This document shows, one piece after another, positions 38,191 through 48,043 of a stretch of 64,000 bases of DNA. Origin of the DNA: Rhodanobacteraceae bacterium (GTDB lineage Bacteria; Pseudomonadota; Gammaproteobacteria; Xanthomonadales; Xanthomonadaceae). The position numbers and the translations under genes were made by a program. The notes under the pieces are model-generated. The model saw only the letters and a list, made by a program, of their open reading frames with translations, was not told the DNA's origin and did no database searches. The stretch's first letter is position 1, and each line of letters begins with the position of its first letter. Where the stretch lies: assembly GCA_024233975.1 (NCBI GenBank), contig JACKOX010000006.1:1-64000 (forward strand), read 5' to 3'.

Positions 38191-40935
38191 ATGCACTGGA
38201 TTTTTGCCCTGCTGGGCGCGTTCTTCGGATACGCCATCGGCGATGCCAGCGAGGAGCTGCTGGGACTGGTTCTCGGCGCCCTGGCGGGCTGGCAGGGCGC
38301 AAGACTGATCGAGCTGCGCCAGCGACTGGCAAAGCTGGAGCGCGAGCGCAGCCTCGCCACGCCAGCGCGGCAGGCGGCCAGCGTTGCCGCCGCACCCGCC
38401 ACGACAGCGGCGCCGGAACCGGCCATTCAGACGGCGCCAGATACCACGCCAGCACCGCGGCCGGTCACTCGACCCGAGGACCTGATCGCCAAACCCGCGC
38501 AGCCAGCCATTGCGACGGTCGCCGCACGCGCCCCCGCGCCCAAGCCGATCTTCGACAAGCCGGCCGCGCCGCCGAAGGATGGCCTGGACGTCAAGATCAC
38601 CGCCTTCCTGCGCCGCGCCTTCCTCGAAGGCAACGTGCCGGTGAAGATCGGCGCGCTGCTGCTGTTCTTCGGCGTGGCCGCCGCGCTCAAGTACGCCGCC
38701 GACCAGGGCTACTTCTCGCTGCCCATCGAGTTCCGCCTCGCCGGCTTCGCCGCAATGGCCGTCGGCGCCCTGCTCTGGGGCTGGCGCAACCGTCTGAGAC
38801 AGCCGGCCTTCGGTCTCAGCCTGCAGGGCCTCGGCATCGGCCTGCTGCTGATGGTGGTGTTCGCCGCCTTCGCCTACTACCACGTGCTGCCCGCCGGGCT
38901 GGCCTTCGCACTGGTGCTGCTGGTCGTCGCCACCGCGGCGATGCTGGCCGTGCTGCAGAACGCCATCTGGCTGGCCGCGCTGGGCTTTGTCGGCGGCTAT
39001 CTCGCGCCCGTCCTGATCAACACCGGCAGCGGCAATCACGTCGCCCTGTTCAGCTATTACGCGCTGCTCAACGCTGCAGTGTTCGCCATCGCCTGGAAGA
39101 AACCGTGGCGGCTGCTCAACCTGATTGGCTTCGCCTTCACTTTCATCATCGGCGGTGTCTGGGGCTGGCAGCACTACGAGCCGGAGAAGTTCGCCACGGT
39201 CGAACCCTTCCTGATTCTGTTCTTCCTGTTCTACACACTGATCCCGCTGCTCTACGCCCTGCGCCAGCCAACCGAGAAGCGCGGCATCGTCGATGGCACG
39301 CTGGTGTTCGGCACGCCGCTGCTGGCCTTCCCGATGCAGGCCGCGCTGCTGGCCGATGATCGTTACGGCCTCGCCTTCAGCGCCATTGCCATCGCCACGC
39401 TGTACGCGCTGCTGGCCTGGTGGCTGATCCGTCGTCGCCAGCTGGTGAACCTCGGCACCAGCTTCGCGGTGCTGGGCGGTGGTTTCGCCACGCTGGCTGT
39501 TCCATTGGCCCTCTCGGCCAACTGGACGGCCGCCACCTGGGCACTTGAGGGCGCCGCGCTGGTCTGGCTGGGTCAGCGCCAGAACCACCTGCTGCCGCGC
39601 CTCACGGGTCTGTTGCTACAGATCATTGCCGCTGGCGCCTACGCCTTCGCCGTGTTCGACGGCCTATGGGACAGCAGCGCTGGCGAACTGCCGCTGCTCA
39701 ATGGCCATGCGCTGACGGTGCTGTGCCTGACCGGCGCCGCCGGTTTCATCGGCTGGAGCTACGACCGTCATCGACCGATGCCATGGCTGTCGGTGCTGGC
39801 ACTGACCGGTGCGCTGTTCTGGTGGACGGTGTTTGCTGCGCGAGAAATCGACGCCTTCGGTCGCCATCTGCCGGAGTGGATCGGCGATGAGATGCCGCTA
39901 TGGCTGCTATGGCTGACTGTCGGCATGGCGCTGGTGGCGATCCTGCGCGCCTGGCTGCCGTGGTATCGCATCGGCTATGCGCTGTTGCCGTTCATCGCGG
40001 TGATCCCGGTGTTTACGTTCATCGGCTACGGCGAGCACTCCGACATTCTGGGCGGCGCCAATCTGATCGCCTGGCCGCTGCTGTTCCTGGTGCTCGCCTG
40101 GGCGCTGAACCGCTTCCGCCAACCGCAGGCGCGCGGCATTTCCTGGATGCATGTCGGCGCGTTGTGGAGCGCCGCCATCGTCCTCGGACTCGGACTGCTG
40201 CAATGGAGCGAACGCGTCGAGCGACTCGGCGACGGCTGGTCGTGGCTACTGCTGGCGCTGCCGCTCGCCGTTCTCCTGTTCGGCAATGCAGGCCGCCCAC
40301 CGCGCTTCGCCTGGCCGCTGAGCGACCTGTTCGACGGCTATCGTCTGCGCTGGCTGATTCCGGCGAGTGCGGTGCTGGGCCTGCTCTGGCTGGGCAGCCT
40401 GTTCAACGCCGGTGACGCCGAACCGCTGCCCTACGTTCCAGTAGTGAATCCGCTGGAGCTGATGCAGTTGGGCCTGCTGCTGTTCGCAACATCATTGATA
40501 CTTCGCAGCCGTCGCGCCGACAGCAGCGCCGAGCTTCGCAACATCACCGGCATCGGACTTCCGCTGGCCGCCTTCGCCTTCGTCACCATGGCCTGCCTGC
40601 GCGCCGTGCATCACCTGCACAACGCACCGTGGAGCGAGCGCATCCTGCAGGACAACGTCGCGCAGACCAGCCTCACCGTGGTGTGGAGCATCATCGGCGT
40701 GGTCGCCTGGGTGATCGGCTCGCGCCAGCGTCGCTGGCCGGTGTGGCTGATGGGCGCGATCCTGATGGGCGTGGTGCTGGTGAAGCTGGGACTGGTCGAC
40801 CGCCACTACCTCGGCAACATCACCGGCATCGTCAGCATGATGGTCGTCGGCGGCCTGCTGGTGCTGGTCGGCAAGCTGGCACCAACGCCGCCGCGCGATA
40901 CACAACCGGATGATCCCGAAGGAGACGCCGCATGA
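38191..40935 (+). CDS. DUF2339 large polytopic membrane protein
   Basis: A 914-residue inner-membrane protein of the DUF2339 family. After an N-terminal helix (MHWIFALLGAFFGYAIGDAS) comes an Ala/Pro-rich linker (about 60-135), then some 25 hydrophobic segments starting with VKIGALLLFFGVAAALKYAA. The family commonly precedes a DUF3999 gene; together they are thought to be envelope proteins of unknown role. A TACACT hexamer at 38153-38158 could be its -10 element. It is divergent from ppc and overlaps the DUF3999 gene by four bases. Confidence 0.88.
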   Translation: MHWIFALLGAFFGYAIGDASEELLGLVLGALAGWQGARLIELRQRLAKLERERSLATPARQAASVAAAPATTAAPEPAIQTAPDTTPAPRPVTRPEDLIAKPAQPAIATVAARAPAPKPIFDKPAAPPKDGLDVKITAFLRRAFLEGNVPVKIGALLLFFGVAAALKYAADQGYFSLPIEFRLAGFAAMAVGALLWGWRNRLRQPAFGLSLQGLGIGLLLMVVFAAFAYYHVLPAGLAFALVLLVVATAAMLAVLQNAIWLAALGFVGGYLAPVLINTGSGNHVALFSYYALLNAAVFAIAWKKPWRLLNLIGFAFTFIIGGVWGWQHYEPEKFATVEPFLILFFLFYTLIPLLYALRQPTEKRGIVDGTLVFGTPLLAFPMQAALLADDRYGLAFSAIAIATLYALLAWWLIRRRQLVNLGTSFAVLGGGFATLAVPLALSANWTAATWALEGAALVWLGQRQNHLLPRLTGLLLQIIAAGAYAFAVFDGLWDSSAGELPLLNGHALTVLCLTGAAGFIGWSYDRHRPMPWLSVLALTGALFWWTVFAAREIDAFGRHLPEWIGDEMPLWLLWLTVGMALVAILRAWLPWYRIGYALLPFIAVIPVFTFIGYGEHSDILGGANLIAWPLLFLVLAWALNRFRQPQARGISWMHVGALWSAAIVLGLGLLQWSERVERLGDGWSWLLLALPLAVLLFGNAGRPPRFAWPLSDLFDGYRLRWLIPASAVLGLLWLGSLFNAGDAEPLPYVPVVNPLELMQLGLLLFATSLILRSRRADSSAELRNITGIGLPLAAFAFVTMACLRAVHHLHNAPWSERILQDNVAQTSLTVVWSIIGVVAWVIGSRQRRWPVWLMGAILMGVVLVKLGLVDRHYLGNITGIVSMMVVGGLLVLVGKLAPTPPRDTQPDDPEGDAA

Positions 40936-42308
40936 TCCGCACCGTCCGTCGAAGCCTCGGGCTGTTCGCCCTCACTGCCGGCATCGCCATCGCCGCTGCG
41001 CCCTCACTGGAATGGCAGTGGCCGATCGATGGCGGCAACGGCGTGCTGCAGGTCGAACTGGACGAGTCCGTGTATCGGCACATCCAGCGCGACGACCTCG
41101 GCGACCTGATGGCGCTGGATGCCGACGGCCAACCGATCCCGATGGGTCCACTGTCACAGGTGTGGACACCACCCAGCATCCGCGAACTGCCGATGCAGCC
41201 GGTGCCGCTGTTCCGCCTGCCCGCGAAGACAGGCGACACCGGCGGCGATGCGGTCGAACTGCATATCCGTCGCGACGATGACGGCCGCCTCAGCGCGCTG
41301 GATGCCAGCGTCACGCCCGGCAGCGGCGGCAACGATGCCTCATCCGACATCCTGCTCGACCTCTCCGCACTCAAGAGCAGTTACGACGCCCTGCAGCTGC
41401 ACCTCGACCTGCCGGATGACGCCAGCTTCGACGCACGCCTGCAGATCGACGGCAGCGACGACCTTAGTCATTGGCGTGCGGTCGGCGGCGATCACGCGCT
41501 GCTCTACCTCAAGCAGAACGGCTTCGAACTGGTGCGTGATCGCGTCAGCCTGCCGCGCGTCAGCCATGACTACCTGCGCCTGCATCGCGCCGACGGCGGA
41601 TCGCTGCCGGTCGACATGATCGAAGTCCGCACGCTGCCCGCCGTGGAAGTCACGCCACCGCAGCCGCGCAGCCTGCGCCTCAGCGGCGAAGCAATGGATG
41701 ACGAGGCCGGCGCCTTCACCTATCGCAGTCCGGGGCCGTTTCCGGTGTCGCGACTCGACCTCGAAACCAGCGGCGACAACGCGATCAGCGCGGTGATCAT
41801 CTCCAGCCGCAGCGATGACAAACAGGCCTGGCGCGAACGCGGCCGCTTCACTCTGTTCGACCTCGAACAAAGCGGCGCACGCCTGCACAACGACAGCCTG
41901 ATGCTGCGCGGCGACTCGCGCGATCGTCTGTGGCGCGTGCAGACGAAACCGGCACTGCGCACCGCGCCCATGCTGCGCCTCGACTACGTGCCGGATCGCT
42001 TCGTGATGCTGACGCAGGGACCAGCGCCCTATCGCCTCGCCGCCGGCAGCGCCACCGCCGTGCGCGAGAACTATCCACTGCCGGCGCTGCTGTCCGAGAT
42101 CCGCCGCAACAGCGACGCCGACTGGCGGCCACCGCTGGCGAAGCTCGGCGAAGGCAGCGCACTGGCCGGCAATGCCGCACTGGAAGCACCCAGCAAGCCA
42201 CTACCCACGCGGCAGATCGTGCTGTGGGTGATTCTGATCGGTGCGGCGTTCTTGCTGTTGTTGCTGGTGGGGAGGTTGTTGAAGCAGCCGCCAGAAGGTG
42301 GCGATTGA
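40932..42308 (+). CDS. DUF3999 family protein
   Basis: A 458-residue exported, membrane-anchored protein. It has a signal peptide (about 1-22, LFALTAGIAIAAAP), a long beta-rich periplasmic body (for example YDALQLHLDLPDDASFDARL) and one C-terminal transmembrane helix (VLWVILIGAAFLLLLLVGRLL, broken by a short cytoplasmic tail). This fits DUF3999, which is paired with DUF2339 in many proteobacteria. The start overlaps the DUF2339 stop by ATGA, implying a complex. Function unknown. Confidence 0.88.
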   Translation: MIRTVRRSLGLFALTAGIAIAAAPSLEWQWPIDGGNGVLQVELDESVYRHIQRDDLGDLMALDADGQPIPMGPLSQVWTPPSIRELPMQPVPLFRLPAKTGDTGGDAVELHIRRDDDGRLSALDASVTPGSGGNDASSDILLDLSALKSSYDALQLHLDLPDDASFDARLQIDGSDDLSHWRAVGGDHALLYLKQNGFELVRDRVSLPRVSHDYLRLHRADGGSLPVDMIEVRTLPAVEVTPPQPRSLRLSGEAMDDEAGAFTYRSPGPFPVSRLDLETSGDNAISAVIISSRSDDKQAWRERGRFTLFDLEQSGARLHNDSLMLRGDSRDRLWRVQTKPALRTAPMLRLDYVPDRFVMLTQGPAPYRLAAGSATAVRENYPLPALLSEIRRNSDADWRPPLAKLGEGSALAGNAALEAPSKPLPTRQIVLWVILIGAAFLLLLLVGRLLKQPPEGGD

Positions 42309-42384
42309 CTGGGCAATCGCAGGGTGGGTTGTGGCGAGCCCCAACATCCTTGCGATGACAGAAAATCAAAGGCTTTCACTGCCC

Positions 42385-42650
42385 CTTCGGGTCAGCGACC
42401 TACTTTCTCTTGCTTGTCCAAGAGAAGAGTAGGCAAAGAGAAGGACACCCCACAAGCGCGCCCTTCGGGTTCGCGAGTCGCGACGGGGTTTTTCGACAGC
42501 ACGTCCCTGTACTGGCGAAAAACACGACCGCATCCATGCGGTCGTCCCTGCGGGCTGATCCGTCGTGCCTCGCCGCGCTTCAGGGGCCCAGTGGAAGCCC
42601 CGCTATGGCTCGGCTTCAACGCTGTCGACCTCGCCTGACTTGGCGCCTTC
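42385..42650. repeat. Dispersed Xanthomonadales-type intergenic repeat
   Basis: This non-coding block is built of successive hairpins. One stem pairs CTACTTTCTCTT (42400-42411) with AAGAGAAGAGTAG (42420-42432). GTTTTTCGACAG (42488-42499) pairs, with one mismatch, with CTGGCGAAAAAC (42512-42523). CGACCGCA-TCCA-TGCGGTCG (42525-42544) is perfect. The sequence as a whole is like an interspersed element I recall from many Xanthomonas and Stenotrophomonas intergenic regions, often mis-annotated as proteins. A second copy is not present in this window. Limits are approximate. Confidence 0.65.
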
Positions 42651-43748
42651 CAGCCTCCAGCCATCTGGGGCCTTGTAGGCAACAACCAGTCCACCCAAAG
42701 TTGCCTCGGCCGCGCCCTCACACTCTCCAACCGTGATACTGCCGATCCATGCGCGCAGTTCCGGCTGTCCGCGCTGTTGCCGGGCGGCACGTGGACGAAC
42801 CATGCCGCCACGAAGATCGCGTCATGTCCGCCAGCTTGGCAGAGGCCTGCTTTGTTCCGAAATCCGAGGGTCGTGCGGATCCGGCACCGACAGGCGCTGC
42901 GGATATATGCGATCCGCAATGTCTGACCTGACGCATGCCTAGGCAGCTTGAGGTCGCCGACCAGATGAATGTCGCGGATCCGCAAGATCGAAGCCACGCA
43001 AGGCTCGCGCTCCGGCGGCCGCGGTCAATGCCAGATGCGACTTTGTACCGTGGGAGCGCGTTCGGTGCGGCAGGCATCACTACCGTCCAACGGATCAGCT
43101 GCCGACCGATGAAGCGCCTCGCGGCGGACGATCACCGCTCACCATCGCGCCCGCGGCATGCCGGCTTCAGCCGCCTTCGCGATCACCCGGTTGCGGCCGG
43201 GCGGTACGGCCCGGGCTGGCTGGTCGGGGTCGGCCAGCGGCAGGTGGCCGACGCCGCTTTCGGCGTCGCCGCAGGTCCAGCGAGGCCGCGGTCAGGCCCA
43301 GCTTGACCACGGTGTCGCCGTAGCGCGAAACCCCAGCCGTCGCCGCCGTCGTCGGTGACGAGCGGCGCTGGCGCGGACGGTGGGCTGGTAATCGAGGATC
43401 GGCGGGCTGACGCGCACGTCGGCGATGCGGCAGCGTGCAGGACGCTGCGCGCTCAGCAGGCTCCACCGAATCTCGCCGGCGTCGACGAATGGTCAGTAGT
43501 CCTGCCGGTTTCCAAAATCGAAGCGCGCCGTGCACGGCGACGGACACACGGTCGCGCCCCTGCTCGGCCTCCAGTCGCCGCGATTCGGCCGCCGGATGCT
43601 TGAGGATTTCCAGCCCGGACGGCAGCGCCATCGCCGCGCCGCCAGTAAGAGCAAAGAGGGAAACGAGCACGAAGCATGACATGGCCCGCCAGAAGGAAAC
43701 TTCGGCGCAGTATGCCGCCTTTGCGCTGAATCGCTACCCGTAACGACG
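42651..43748. other. Gene-poor, probably degraded tract
   Basis: No protein family is recognised here. The best candidate is a minus-strand frame at 43167-43682 starting with a signal peptide-like MSCFVLVSLFALTGGAAMA; after about 55 residues it turns into Arg-rich sequence typical of a wrong frame, so it is likely a broken secreted-protein gene. Another minus-strand stretch around 42800-42990 also looks coding-like but is unassigned. No RNA gene or mobile element was noticed. Confidence 0.45.
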
Positions 43749-44168
43749 TCAGCGCGCCTTGACGGACAGCACCACCAGCTCCCGCAGCACCGCCACATCG
43801 ATATCCGACAGCCGCTTGACGTAGATCCAGGCTCTTCCCAGTCTTGAACTTGCTGCCGATGGCACGAACAGCGCGTCTGCGCCATCGCCTTCACAATACG
43901 TGCCCATCATCGTAGATCGTGGTGCCGCCTTGCGTGGCGAGAAGCCGGCGACGCAGAATCACCTCGCGACCGGATTCGTAGCGGTAGTGGTAGCTGCCGT
44001 GCTGCCGACCATGCTTGCACCCCACATCCGCGCTGGCTCACCGGTGACGTCGGCCATCAGCGCCGAAAGTGCCTCGCAGTCGGTACGGCGCTCGGCGGTT
44101 CGATCGCCGCCATGAACGTCGCCACGTCGGCATCAGTCTGCTGCGTCGCAGTTCTTCGCCTTGGTCAT
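43749..44168 (-). pseudogene. Frameshifted DUF1801 protein
   Basis: Pieces of a DUF1801 protein appear in different frames: MTKAKNCDAAD at the start, DVATFMAAIEPP, CEALSALMADVTGEPARMWG, YHYRYESGREV, AGFSPRKAA and the C-terminal WIYVKRLSDIDVAVLRELV before TGA at 43749. The order and spacing match the family (about 140 residues). At least three indels must be undone for a full protein. Family function is poorly defined. It is divergent from the methyltransferase remnant. Confidence 0.6.
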
Positions 44169-44215
44169 TGTCCGTCTCCATTGCTGCGTGCCGCTGCTGG
44201 ATGCCAGCAATTTCT

Positions 44216-45434
44216 GTGATCAATAACGCCGTGAAATCCAGCACCAGCCTCCCTGAAGCCTCCGAGACGCCCTCGCCCACAGCGATTCAGCTCTGCGCCT
44301 TGATCCGCGCCGAAATCGCCCAGTCGGCGGCGCAATCCCGTTCTCGCGCTACATGGAGCCCGCGCTGTACGCGCCCGGCAGGCGATTACTACCGCGCCGG
44401 CGCCATCAAGTTCGGCGAGGCTGGCGATTTCATCGCTGCGCCGGTGCTGGGCAGCCTGTTTGCCGATGGCGTGGCGCGCGGTCAGCGGGCTGCTCGCGCG
44501 AGCTTGGCGCCGGATGCCGCATTCATCGGGCTGCACGCGGCGGCACGCGGCGCCTTCGCCGAGGATGCCTTGAAGCGTCTGGATGAACCGGACGCCAGCG
44601 CGCGCTGCGTCGCATCCTCGAACCCAGCGCGCATCTGCGCCAGCGCCAGCAGGAGCGCATCGTGAGCGCTGGCTTGGGACCGCCCGGCATCGCGCGTGGA
44701 AACTGAAGCGGCCACCGCACGAACCCTTCGACGGCGATGATCTTCGCCGCCGAGGTGCTGGGCAGCTGCCGACCACGCGCTTCCTCGATCCATGACGGCG
44801 AAGTCGGCGAGGAAGCGCCGTCGCCATCGACGCCGACGGCAGCCTGGCCACGGCACGCAGCAGCGACTGATGCGCTGGTCGGCACAGGCGGTGCGCAGGA
44901 TGCTGGAACGCAAAGCCTCGCGCTCGAATTGCCCGATGGCTATACGTCCGAACTTCTGCTGCCGCCGCTGCCCTACTCGATGCAAGCTGTCGGCGGCGGC
45001 CTGCGTCGCGGACTGGCGCTGTTCGTCGACTACGGCTATCCGCGCCGCGAGTTCTACCTGCCTGAACGCAGCGACGGCACGCCTCAACCTGACTATCGTC
45101 ATCGCGCCCACGGCGATGCGCTGCTGTTGGACTGCGGTTGCCGCCTTCGCCAGCTTGCACCGCCGTCGCCGAAGCCGGCCACCACGCCGGCCTCGCCTCG
45201 CCGGCTGCAGCTCGCAGGCGCAGTTCCAGCTCGGCAACGGTCTGCCCACAGCGCGTCGATGCAGCTGTGGTCGGATGCCGACACTGGAAGCGCAGTACCG
45301 CCTCGACCCACAGGTCAAACGCAGGGACCGCTGCCCGGCGACATGCGGCGAACGCTTCCAGGTGATGGGCCTCAGCCGCGGCATCAACGATGAAGCCCTG
45401 TTCGCGCACGGGCGACGGGCGTCATCGGTTATAG
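44216..45434 (+). pseudogene. Frameshifted MidA/NDUFAF7-type SAM-dependent methyltransferase
   Basis: Joined pieces give a COG1565-like methyltransferase: CALIRAEIAQS, then RYMEPALYAPG in another frame, DYYRAGAIKFGEAGDFIAAP, GMIFAAEVLG, DGYTSELLLPPLPYSM, LFVDYGYPRREFYLPER, HRAHGDALLLDCG, SQAQFQLGNGL and a C-terminal GERFQVMGLSRGIND followed, after one more shift, by TGDGRHRL and a stop at 45434. A GTG at 44216 or 44233 would be the start. Mitochondrial homologues methylate a complex I arginine; bacterial roles are unclear. Six or more frame changes are needed. Confidence 0.65.
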
Positions 45435-45859
45435 GCGACACTCAGCGCGAGGTAGATCCGGCAGCTGCAATCTGAGCTTCGTCAATCTCATCGCAGTCAC
45501 ACTGGGTCGCGAAACCACAGACACCGATGTCTGCACGGAAGTCACCCACACGGTCATCACATCGCTGATAACACTGCTCGCTGGCGCGCGCTGAGTTCCA
45601 GCGCAGGCGGCTGTCCCGGTGATCGGTGCAGTCATCACCAGCATCGTCATGTTATCCAGCGAGGAATCGGTGAGCAGGCGATCGACTACCGGCTGCGGCA
45701 GCTGTGCGCGCAGTGCGTTCGCAGCCTTTGATGGCGTTTCGCCAAAGACACCAAGACCCAGAAGGCAACTGGGATTCGGCGGTGCAGGGAAGCGACGCAG
45801 CGGAAAGCAGGATGGCCGCCGGCGGTCTGGGGCACGGCGGCGTCTGGCATCTCCAGGCG
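45435..45859. other. Unassigned stretch between methyltransferase and cca remnants
   Basis: On the minus strand several overlapping open frames exist, one with a cysteine-rich run (for example CDCDEIDEA near 45490), but none is recognised and each becomes low-quality after 40-60 residues. It is probably a further broken small gene within the frameshift-rich tract. No RNA gene, repeat or clear promoter was seen. Confidence 0.4.
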
Positions 45860-47108
45860 GCGGTCGGACGATAGCCGCGATGCGGGCCCGACGCAACGCG
45901 GCGCCGATGGCTTCGCCGCCGATTTCGGACAGCGGGCGGCCACCGAAGTCGAGGTCGCGGGCGTTGATCTGCAGCATGGCGTCGAGGGCGGCAACGAGTT
46001 CTCGCCCTGCGGGACAGCGCTATCGGAGAGGCCTTTGCGACCATTTTGTCGTCTTCGCAGACCACGCAGCCATATCGCGGATCAGCTGTGGAACGGTACC
46101 TGCGCCATCGCAGCGGGCGATCAGGTCGTGCAGCGTGGCCGGCTTGAGTTCGTCGATAGCGATGGATGTTCCAGGTGTTCGACGACAGGCGGCACGAGCC
46201 AGCTTGCGGTAGTCGGTCGGCACCTTGAGTCGCTGACAAAGTGCATCCAATGGCTTCAGGCCGCGTTGTTCGTGCAGGACATGGCGCGGCAATTCGTCTT
46301 CGGGCGTCAGCGCCTTGCCGAGGTCGTGGGTGAGCGCGGCGAAACCGATCATCGCGTTGCCGGGCGCAATCCTTGCCGCCTGCTCCATCACCAGTTCGAT
46401 GTGGATGCCAGTATCGACTTCGGGATGGAACTCGGCGCGCTGCGGGACGCCGTACAGCGCATCAACCTCGGGAAGAATCCGGGCCAACGCGCCGACTTCG
46501 CGCAGGCATTGAACGAAGGCCTGCGGTGCCGCTTCGGTCAGTGCGCGCGACAATTCCTTCCACACGCGCTCGGGCACCAGGTGATCGACCTCGCCATCGG
46601 CAACCATTCCGCACATGAGCTTGGCGGTGTCGGGGTGCAGGTGAAATCCCAGCGGTGCGAAGCGGGCGAGGAAGCGCGCGGCACGAAGGATGCGCACCGG
46701 ATCTTCTGCGAAGGCGTCGGACACATGGCGCAGCCAGCGCTGTTCGATATCGCGCTGGCCGCCGTAGGGATCGATGACGTTGCCGTCATCGTCCTCCGCC
46801 ATGGCGTTGATGGTGAAGTCGCGGCGCGCGAGGTCCTGCTCCAGCGTCACCGATGGATCGGCATCGACCACGAAACCGCGATATCCACGGCCGGCCTTGC
46901 GTTCGGTTCGCGCCAGCGCGTATTCCTCACCGCTGTCGGGATGCAGGAACACCGGGAAGTCCTTGCCAATCGCCTTGAACCCGAGCGACTCCATCTCGTC
47001 CTGTGTGGCGCCAACGACAACGTGGTCGACGTCACCGGTCTTCAATTCAGCGTGATACCGGCCGAGCAGGCGGTCGCGCACGCAGCCGCCGACCCGATAA
47101 GACTTCAT
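45860..47108 (-). pseudogene. cca: tRNA nucleotidyltransferase Cca with frameshifted 3' end
   Basis: The first 360 codons are intact (47108-46020). They encode the class II nucleotidyltransferase that adds or repairs the CCA end of tRNA: YRVGGCVRDRLLG, the metal-binding pair in GDVDHVVVG, RRDFTINAMA, PVRILRAARFLAR and an HD-type segment THDLGKALTPEDELP with HEQRG. From about 46190 the frame wavers (the expected CREHL stretch is garbled), and the true C-terminus, NARDLDFGGRPLSEIGGEAIGAALRRARIAA, is found in another frame near 45865-45965. The tail is dispensable for catalysis in some enzymes, so partial function is possible. Its start overlaps the NAD-epimerase stop by four bases. Confidence 0.75.
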
Positions 47109-48043
47109 CGCGGCAGACGGTCGTGATCCAGGCGACGCTGCCTCGGTGAGCGCGCGACGATGGCGTCGACGAAATCTGCCGGGTCCTTAGGCGTGATGCC
47201 GAGCCGGAACAGCCCGTCGATGCCGCCGACGGAATCGGTCTGCAGGCTGCGGTAGTTGTCGCTGGAGAACGGCTTGCCGGGAACGAAGTCCAGGCACAGT
47301 GCCTGCAGGCGGGCCAGCGCATCCGGCAGCGGAATCACCAGTCGACGACGACCCAGTGCCTTCGCCGTCTGCCGGACGATGTCGCGCAGGCTCAGTACGC
47401 GCGGACCGTACAGCTCGTAGCTCTGGCCAACGCTTTCCGGTCGCGCCAGCGCTCGGGCGAAGGCCTCGACGACATCGCCGACGTAGACCGGCGCGAACTT
47501 GGTGTCGGCGCAGGCCAGCGGAAGACAGGGCAGCGGACGAAGCAGACCGGCGAAACGGTTGTAGAGGCCATCGCCGGGGCCAAAGATCACCGAGGGCTGG
47601 AAGATCGTCCAGTCGAGCCTGGATGCCTTGATCTGCGCTTCCGCCTCGCCGCGCGTCCGCAGGTAGTGGCTCTGGCCGCGGCCGGCGTTGAGCGCGCTCA
47701 TTTGCAGCAGGCGATCCACACCAGCAGCCTTGCAGCCCGCGATGACCACCTCGGCCAACTCGACGTGCGCGCGCTGGAAGCCGCTACCGTCGCGTCCCTT
47801 CTCATTGAGGATGCCGACCAGGTTGATGACGGTATCCGCTCCGCGCAATGCGTCGACCAGCTTGTTCCGGTCGTACACATCCAGCGATCGCCAGGTGACG
47901 CCCGGTGTGCGCAGCAGCTCGTGGTGACCGGTGAGGTTGCGGCTGAGCGCGAGGATCTCGTGGCCATCAGCGCGCAGACGTGGCAGCAGCTGGCTGCCGA
48001 CGAATCCGGTGCCGCCGAGCACGACAATGCGTTGCGGCCTCAT
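47105..48043 (-). CDS. NAD(P)-binding epimerase-like protein (NDUFA9 family)
   Basis: A 312-residue Rossmann-fold protein of the short-chain dehydrogenase/atypical NDUFA9 type. The cofactor loop is VLGGTGFVGSQLLPRL near the N-terminus; later landmarks are ADTVINLVGILNEKG and FQPSVIFGPGDGLYNRFAGLLR. The YxxxK pair of true dehydrogenases is not obvious. In mitochondria relatives are complex I subunits, while bacterial ones have unknown substrates. The start at 48043 overlaps the transglycosylase stop by four bases; a longer upstream frame lacks similarity. Confidence 0.88.
   Translation of the reverse strand: MRPQRIVVLGGTGFVGSQLLPRLRADGHEILALSRNLTGHHELLRTPGVTWRSLDVYDRNKLVDALRGADTVINLVGILNEKGRDGSGFQRAHVELAEVVIAGCKAAGVDRLLQMSALNAGRGQSHYLRTRGEAEAQIKASRLDWTIFQPSVIFGPGDGLYNRFAGLLRPLPCLPLACADTKFAPVYVGDVVEAFARALARPESVGQSYELYGPRVLSLRDIVRQTAKALGRRRLVIPLPDALARLQALCLDFVPGKPFSSDNYRSLQTDSVGGIDGLFRLGITPKDPADFVDAIVARSPRQRRLDHDRLPR

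Noticed and set aside
42453..42638. Predicted proteins inside the dispersed repeat
   Set aside because: Their sequences derive from hairpin arms of a non-coding repeat; no ribosome-binding site or domain supports them.
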